64,000 nucleotides of DNA from Herminiimonas contaminans. GTDB taxonomy: Bacteria; Pseudomonadota; Gammaproteobacteria; Burkholderiales; Burkholderiaceae_D. The notes beneath the pieces were generated by a model that was not told the origin of the DNA, did no database searches, and saw only the letters and a program-made list of their open reading frames with translations. Numbering within the stretch: the first letter of the stretch is position 1; every line of letters begins with the position of its first letter. Location: contig NZ_JADOEL010000008.1 of the NCBI RefSeq assembly GCF_015645465.1, positions 62,001-126,000 on the forward strand, in the 5' to 3' direction. Shown here one piece after another: positions 59,030 to 64,000 of the stretch. The position numbers and the translations under genes were made by a program.

Positions 59030-60057
59030 CAGATTACTTTCGCGCGGGTCAGGTCGTGGATGTGCAATGCGCCGACCAGCTTGCCGTTGCTATCAGTAAC
59101 CAGCAATTGGTTGATGCGGAAGGTTTCCATCATGTCGACCGCATCGACTGCCAGTTGATCCGGGTGCACGCTGCGTGGATGCGCATGCATGACTTCGGCG
59201 ATCGACAATTTGGAGAAATCCTGTTGGGTTTCGATCAGGCGACGCAAGTCGCCATCGGTAAAGACGCCGATGGCATGACCGTTGGCATCGACCACAGCTG
59301 TCATGGCCATGCCTTTTTTGCTGCTTTCCAGTAGTGCCGCATATAGTGTTGCGTCTTTCGCTACAGTCGGTATCGCATCGCCGGTACGCATGACGTCGCG
59401 TACATGTGTCAACAAGCGACGACCCAAGGCGCCGCCCGGATGCGAGCGTGCAAAATCTTCTTCACCAAAGCCACGTGCGTCCAGCAGCGCGACCGCAAGC
59501 GCATCGCCGAGGGCGAGGGTAGCGGTGGTGCTGGCGGTCGGGGCCAGGTTAAGCGGACAGGCCTCCTTGTCGATATGGACGTTCAGATGAACGTCAGCCT
59601 GTACCGCCAGGTTGGACGCATCGTTGCCGGTGATGGTGATCAGGCGTGCGCCCATGCGCTTGATGGTGGGGATGATGCCCAGCAACTCGCCGGCTTCACC
59701 CGAATACGAAATGGCGATCAGGACATCGTCAGCCGTGATCATGCCGAGGTCGCCATGCGAGGCTTCGGCCGCGTGCACGAAAAAGGCGGGTGTGCCGGTC
59801 GAGGCCAGCGTCGACGCGATCTTGCGTGCGATATGGCCGGATTTGCCGATGCCGGAAACCACTACCCGGCCTTTGCAGTTCAGCAGTAGTGTGACTGCCT
59901 GGATGAACTGTCCGCTGGTCTCGTGGGTGATGCGTTCTTTCAGTGCGAGGATGGCGTCGGCTTCGATTTGCAGGGTGTCGCAAGCAAATTGCAAGGCGCG
60001 CGCAGTGCTTTGGGCATCAAAAGTTGCCGGTGGGTTGGGGGCATGGGATACACTCAT
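59029..60057 (-). CDS. kdsD: Arabinose-5-phosphate isomerase
   Basis: A 342-residue enzyme converting ribulose-5-P to arabinose-5-P for Kdo synthesis. An N-terminal SIS domain (VVVSGIGKSGHIARKIASTLASTGTP and SYSGEAGELL) is followed by two CBS domains (about 210-340). The reading frame extends to 60147, but ATG 60057 (MSVSHAPNPPATF) is the sensible start. First gene of the kdsD-kdsC-lptC-lptA-lptB-rpoN-hpf run. Confidence 0.95.
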   Translation of the reverse strand: MSVSHAPNPPATFDAQSTARALQFACDTLQIEADAILALKERITHETSGQFIQAVTLLLNCKGRVVVSGIGKSGHIARKIASTLASTGTPAFFVHAAEASHGDLGMITADDVLIAISYSGEAGELLGIIPTIKRMGARLITITGNDASNLAVQADVHLNVHIDKEACPLNLAPTASTTATLALGDALAVALLDARGFGEEDFARSHPGGALGRRLLTHVRDVMRTGDAIPTVAKDATLYAALLESSKKGMAMTAVVDANGHAIGVFTDGDLRRLIETQQDFSKLSIAEVMHAHPRSVHPDQLAVDAVDMMETFRINQLLVTDSNGKLVGALHIHDLTRAKVI

Positions 60058-60178
60058 GCTCGAAAGTATAAACGAATTCCTAAAGCAAAAAACCTGCCAG
60101 ACGTAACAAAAATGTGGTTTGATAGTTCTGTTCCTATCAGTTACCAAACCAGCACCTTACTTCAGTCGCGGCCCCACT

Positions 60179-62167
60179 ATGCTTTCCCCATTAGAACTCA
60201 CGCTCCTCCTGCTAGCGGCTGCGGTATTGGGCGTGGTCGCCTTCCGCATGATGCATTTGCCGCCTATGCTGGGTTACCTGGTGGTTGGCATATTAATAGG
60301 GCCGCATACCCTGGGTTGGGCTGAGGACAACGCCACCACGCATGCGCTGGGCGAGTTTGGCGTGGTCTTCCTGATGTTTTCGATAGGGCTGGAGTTTTCC
60401 CTTTCCAGATTGCTTGCCATGCGGCGTACCGTATTCGGCCTCGGTATGGCGCAGGTGATGCTGACCATGGGCGCGACCATGGTGTTTGGCTGGCTGGTCG
60501 CACACCTGTCAACACGGCTGAGTGCGATCAGCTGGCAGGCAGCGCTGGCGATAGGTGGCGCGCTGGCGATGTCGTCTACCGCGATAGTTTCCAAGCTGTT
60601 GACAGAGCGGGTCGAGCTGGAAAGCCAGCATGGACGCCGCATTATCGGCATTTTGCTGTTCCAGGATCTGGCGGTCGTGCCTTTGCTGATCCTGATCCCG
60701 GCACTGGCTAATCCACGCGGCGACCTCGGCACTACGCTGTTGTGGGCGATGCTGAAAGCGGTCATCGTCCTGTTCCTCTTGTTGTTTATTGGCCATAAGC
60801 TCATCCGTAGCTGGTTCCGCATCGTCGTCAAACGGCGTTCGCAGGAATTGTTCATGCTGAATCTCTTGCTGATTACGCTGGGTGCGGCCTGGATTACCGA
60901 AATGGCGGGTTTGTCGCTGGCTTTGGGCGCCTTTGTCGCCGGTATGCTGATTTCCGAGACTGAATACAAGCATCAGGTGGAAGAAGACATTAAATCCTTC
61001 CGTGATGTGCTGCTGGGCTTGTTCTTTATCACCATAGGCATGTTGCTGAATGTGCGCCTGGTGATTGAGCACTGGTGGCTGGTCTTGCTGCTGCTAAGCG
61101 GCGTGGTGTTGCTGAAGTTTGGTTTGATTGCGCTTCTGGCAAGATTTTTCGGTGCGCCGGTAGGCGTGGCCTTGCGTACCGGTCTGGCGCTGGCGCAGGC
61201 CGGCGAGTTTGGTTTTGTCTTGCTGAATCAGGTCGGTGGCCTGAACCTGGTGGAGCCCCTGATCCTGCAACTGATACTGGCGTCCATGGTGCTGTCCATG
61301 CTGGCCGCGCCGCTCATCATCGCGAATGCCGATGCCATCGTGCTGAAATTGTCCGCCAATGAATGGATGGTGCAATCGCTGGCCTTGACGCAAATCGCTA
61401 CGCGTACGATGGCGACTCAGCAACACGTGATTATCGCGGGCTTCGGGCGCAGCGGCCAAAGCCTGGCCAAGTTGCTGGAAGCCGAAGGCATTACTTATCA
61501 GGCGCTGGATCTGGATCCGGATCGGGTGAACGAGGCGCAGGCGGCGGGGGCGTTGGTGTCCTACGGTGATGCCGGGCGACGCGAAAGTCTGGTCGCGGTC
61601 GGTATCAATCGGGCGGCGGCGCTGGTGATTACGTATGCGAGTACGCCATCGGCTTTGAAGGTTTTGCATCATATGCATGATCTGGCGCCGAATTTGCCGG
61701 TCATTGTGCGCAGCCATGACGATAGCGACCTCGATAAATTACGCGCGGCCGGGGCGACGGAAGTGGTGCCGGAAGCGATGGAGGGCAGCCTGATGCTGGC
61801 TTCGCATGCGATGCTGACGCTGGGCGTGCCTTTGCGCCGCGTTGTGCATAGGGTGCAGGCAGCGCGCAGCGAGCGCTATGCGACCTTGCGTGGCTTCTTC
61901 CATGGCAGCAGCGACGTATCGGATGCTTCTGATAGTGTGCAGGTGCGTTTGCATTCGGTGCCCTTGGGTGAAAGCTGCAAAGCTGTGGGCAAAACGCTGG
62001 CGGAGGCAGGGCTTGAGGAGCTGGGCGTGGAAGTCACAGTAGTGAGGCGTGGCAAGGAGCGCCTGACGGTAACGCCAGAGATGACGCTGATGGCGGGCGA
62101 TACTATCGTCTTGCGCGGTGGCCCTGAGGAACTTGCACGTGCCGAAACCCGTCTTCTGAAATCCTGA
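60179..62167 (+). CDS. Kef-type monovalent cation:proton antiporter (CPA2)
   Basis: A 662-residue membrane protein. About twelve helices (1-385) form a CPA2 exchanger with the FSIGLEFSLSRL motif; then an RCK/TrkA-N NAD-binding domain (VIIAGFGRSGQSLAKLL, about 415-431) and a TrkA-C domain at the end (VTVVRRGKERLTV). Closest to KefB/KefC/YbaL. ATG 60179 is preferred; the frame is open to 60119. Divergent from kdsD, a conserved arrangement in proteobacteria. Confidence 0.9.
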   Translation: MLSPLELTLLLLAAAVLGVVAFRMMHLPPMLGYLVVGILIGPHTLGWAEDNATTHALGEFGVVFLMFSIGLEFSLSRLLAMRRTVFGLGMAQVMLTMGATMVFGWLVAHLSTRLSAISWQAALAIGGALAMSSTAIVSKLLTERVELESQHGRRIIGILLFQDLAVVPLLILIPALANPRGDLGTTLLWAMLKAVIVLFLLLFIGHKLIRSWFRIVVKRRSQELFMLNLLLITLGAAWITEMAGLSLALGAFVAGMLISETEYKHQVEEDIKSFRDVLLGLFFITIGMLLNVRLVIEHWWLVLLLLSGVVLLKFGLIALLARFFGAPVGVALRTGLALAQAGEFGFVLLNQVGGLNLVEPLILQLILASMVLSMLAAPLIIANADAIVLKLSANEWMVQSLALTQIATRTMATQQHVIIAGFGRSGQSLAKLLEAEGITYQALDLDPDRVNEAQAAGALVSYGDAGRRESLVAVGINRAAALVITYASTPSALKVLHHMHDLAPNLPVIVRSHDDSDLDKLRAAGATEVVPEAMEGSLMLASHAMLTLGVPLRRVVHRVQAARSERYATLRGFFHGSSDVSDASDSVQVRLHSVPLGESCKAVGKTLAEAGLEELGVEVTVVRRGKERLTVTPEMTLMAGDTIVLRGGPEELARAETRLLKS

Positions 62168-62220
62168 TGCATGGCGTTTGTGGTTGACGGTATCCATACG
62201 AAGACGGAAAATTGCCAACC

Positions 62221-62273
62221 CGCAAGGAGTAAAGCCTGTAAGGCTGCTGCGGGCAGGTCTGTAGCCTCTTGCG
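62221..62273 (+). other. Nested inverted repeats upstream of the HAD-UbiA gene
   Basis: CGCAAG (62221-62226) pairs with CTTGCG (62268-62273), enclosing a perfect hairpin AGCCT-GTA-AGGCT (62233-62245). It lies after the antiporter gene and before the HAD-UbiA gene, with no T-run. It could be an untranslated-region structure; no function is assigned. Confidence 0.35.
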
Positions 62274-62321
62274 ACCGGTTTCCCTCAAAATTAAGTACTT
62301 TTCTTGTCTCCAGGTGGTGAT

Positions 62322-63833
62322 TTGAGCATTTCCCCCGGCAGTTACACTGATGCGTCCCATGAATTGCCCGCGAGCGCGGGCGGTTCTGCCGCTGTTGCTT
62401 CTGCCACGTTATCGCCTTTGTATGTCGACCTCGACGGGACGCTGACTTATACCGATCTCTTGTTTGAGTCGGTCCTGCTGTTGATCAAGCGTAATCCTTT
62501 ATATCTCTTCCTGTGTGTGCTGTGGCTGATGCAGGGGCGTGGCTACCTGAAAGCACAAATCGCCCGACGCATACGGCTGGATGTCGCACTGCTGCCGTAC
62601 AACGAGGAACTCCTGGCTTATCTGCGCCAGCAGCATGTGGCTGGCCGTCGCCTGATTCTGGCGAGTGCATCCGATCGTCATCTGGTGCAGATGGTCGCCG
62701 ATCACCTGGGTATCTTTTCTGCCGTCATGGGCAGCGATGTCGCCACCAATCTGAAGTCGGCAGCGAAACTGGCAGCGATAGAAAATGACGCCGGTGCTGC
62801 TGGCTTTGCTTATGCCGGTAACAGTTCGGCCGATATTGCCGTGTGGTCGCGTGCCGCTGAAGTGATCGTCGTCAATGCGGCACCTTCCATCGTGAAGCAA
62901 GCGCAACAGCTGAAAACGCCGACGCTCATCATTCCGCCGCGCCCGTTCAGGTTGCGTCTGGTGCTCAAGGCCTTGCGCCTGCACCAGTGGGCCAAGAACG
63001 CTTTGTTGTTTGTCCCTTTGCTGGCGGCGCATGAGTTGACCGCAGCACCCTGGTTGTCGACCTTGCTGGCTTTTGTTGCCTTCGGCATGTGTGCTTCAGC
63101 TACGTATGTCGTGAACGATCTGTTTGACCTCGCGTCGGATCGGGCGCATCCGCGCAAGCGGGCGCGTCCTTTTGCTGCGGCGACATTGACCATCCCGTTT
63201 GGGATTGCACTGATAGCGGTATTGCTACCGCTATCGCTGTGGCTGGCTGCAGTGATTTCACCGGTCTACCTCGGCCTGATGCTGTTGTATATCGTGGTGA
63301 CCTTGCTGTATTCGGCGCGTCTGAAACAAGTTGCGATCGTCGATGTGCTGGTATTGGCTTCTTTATATACACACCGGATTCTGGCGGGCGGCGTGGTTAG
63401 CGACGTATTGATTTCCAACTGGTTGCTGGCGGTATCGCTTTTCATGTTCCTGAGTCTGGCGCTGGTCAAACGCTGCGCCGAACTCGAATTCATGAGTGGT
63501 GACGGTAACGTCGCATTGGCCGGGCGCGGTTATCGCACCAGCGATTTGTCGTATTTGATTTCGATGGGCATTGCCAGTGGTTTTGTCGCGGTGATGTTGC
63601 TGGCGCTGTATATAGACAGCCAGGTGGGCGGCGAGATGTATCCGCATGCAGAGTGGCTGTGGTTGATACTGCCGGTTGTACTATTCTGGATCATGCGTTT
63701 GTGGCTGAAGATTTCTCGCATGGAAATTCATGACGACCCACTCCTGTTTGCGATCACGGATCGCACCAGCTGGGTGGTGGCGATAGTAATTGGTGGCATT
63801 GCGGTAGCCGCTTCCTGGCCGGGGGCAGCATGA
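62322..63833 (+). CDS. HAD phosphatase-UbiA prenyltransferase fusion
   Basis: A 503-residue two-domain protein. The N-terminal 200 residues are HAD-like: the nucleophile motif YVDLDGTLT (about 34-42), LASASD and a late GNSSADIAVW. The C-terminal 300 residues are a UbiA-type prenyltransferase with about eight helices and the first Asp-rich motif NDLFDLASDRAHPRKRARP. The best-known relatives of this membrane part are decaprenyl-phosphate phosphoribosyltransferase (DPPR synthase)-like enzymes, which would fit the fused phosphatase (next step: removal of the 5-phosphate). TTG 62322 follows AGGTGG; TTG 62304 has no such site. An EamA/SMR-like gene overlaps its stop. Confidence 0.8.
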   Translation: MSISPGSYTDASHELPASAGGSAAVASATLSPLYVDLDGTLTYTDLLFESVLLLIKRNPLYLFLCVLWLMQGRGYLKAQIARRIRLDVALLPYNEELLAYLRQQHVAGRRLILASASDRHLVQMVADHLGIFSAVMGSDVATNLKSAAKLAAIENDAGAAGFAYAGNSSADIAVWSRAAEVIVVNAAPSIVKQAQQLKTPTLIIPPRPFRLRLVLKALRLHQWAKNALLFVPLLAAHELTAAPWLSTLLAFVAFGMCASATYVVNDLFDLASDRAHPRKRARPFAAATLTIPFGIALIAVLLPLSLWLAAVISPVYLGLMLLYIVVTLLYSARLKQVAIVDVLVLASLYTHRILAGGVVSDVLISNWLLAVSLFMFLSLALVKRCAELEFMSGDGNVALAGRGYRTSDLSYLISMGIASGFVAVMLLALYIDSQVGGEMYPHAEWLWLILPVVLFWIMRLWLKISRMEIHDDPLLFAITDRTSWVVAIVIGGIAVAASWPGAA

Positions 63834-64000
63834 GTCAGGTAGCGGCTTTGGGCCTGGCTTTTTTTTGTGTCTGCCTGACGGCGCTGGCGCAGGTTTTGTT
63901 GAAGATGGGCATGTCTGCTCCTGCGATCCAGCAAGCGATGGCTGCCGATATGCGTTCCGTCTTTTGGCTGGCATTGAGCAGCCCCCTGATCTGGGGCGGC
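63830..64000 (+). CDS. EamA/SMR-like small transporter, 5' part
   Basis: 57 codons before the window ends. The start MSQVAALGLAFFCVCLTALAQVLLKMGM has the first-helix pattern of EamA/SMR family proteins (including ArnE/ArnF-type flippase subunits), with the GxxxxxxAQxxLKxG signature. It overlaps the previous stop by ATGA, so they are translationally coupled. It may flip the polyprenyl-linked product of the UbiA-like enzyme; this is inference. Confidence 0.7.
   Translation, partial: MSQVAALGLAFFCVCLTALAQVLLKMGMSAPAIQQAMAADMRSVFWLALSSPLIWGG

Overview
The window reads as chromosomal core DNA of a betaproteobacterium, most likely Burkholderiales, family Oxalobacteraceae (Herminiimonas/Janthinobacterium-like). 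This rests on gene order (str-S10-spc-alpha ribosomal block with infA between secY and rpmJ), System II cytochrome c maturation (ResB/CcsA), cyaY divergent from lptM-lysA, the pilMNOPQ-aroK-aroB order and the rpoN-lpt-kds block. The genus is an inference from recalled sequence style, not a search. I see no phage, insertion sequence, CRISPR array, tRNA or rRNA.

1-18.7 kb: the end of rpsG, then fusA, tuf, rpsJ, the S10 cluster (rplC to rpsQ), the spc cluster (rplN to rpmJ, including secY and infA) and the alpha cluster (rpsM, rpsK, rpsD, rpoA, rplQ). Strong intrinsic terminators sit between several of these genes (rpsQ/rplN, rpsK/rpsD, rpsD/rpoA, rpoA/rplQ), and rplC has its own near-consensus promoter, so the block looks punctuated rather than read as one long transcript.

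18.7-32 kb: an ABC-2 exporter pair (NodI/NodJ type), cutA overlapping dsbD, a 1-Cys peroxiredoxin, hemB with a small membrane protein, engB, a diheme cytochrome c4, resB-ccsA and msrP-msrQ. Most of these deal with electron flow, heme or thiol chemistry at the inner membrane and periplasm. Between hemB and engB, on the plus strand and outside any gene, lies a strong candidate small RNA: a hairpin, a second hairpin whose 11-nt loop carries an anti-Shine-Dalgarno C/U-rich run, and a textbook terminator. I regard it as the most interesting object in the window.

32-45.6 kb: lysA-lptM divergent from cyaY; mrcA (PBP1A) divergent from pilMNOPQ, the type IV pilus alignment and secretin operon; then shikimate kinase and 3-dehydroquinate synthase in one uninterrupted reading frame (apparent AroK-AroB fusion), a dGTPase-like HD protein, and a 3-hydroxyisobutyryl-CoA hydrolase-like enzyme on the other strand.

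45.7-54.5 kb: a type IV pilin-like gene followed by fimT, pilV, pilW, pilX and a 1561-residue pilY1 with unusual Trp/Cys repeats, then a TonB-like periplasmic protein. Together with pilMNOPQ this gives most of the pilus scaffold and the tip/priming complex.

54.6-64 kb: on the minus strand kdsD, kdsC, lptC, lptA, lptB, rpoN, hpf (LPS Kdo synthesis and transport plus sigma-54 and ribosome hibernation); on the plus strand a Kef-type antiporter, a HAD-UbiA fusion protein and the start of an EamA/SMR-like transporter cut by the window end.
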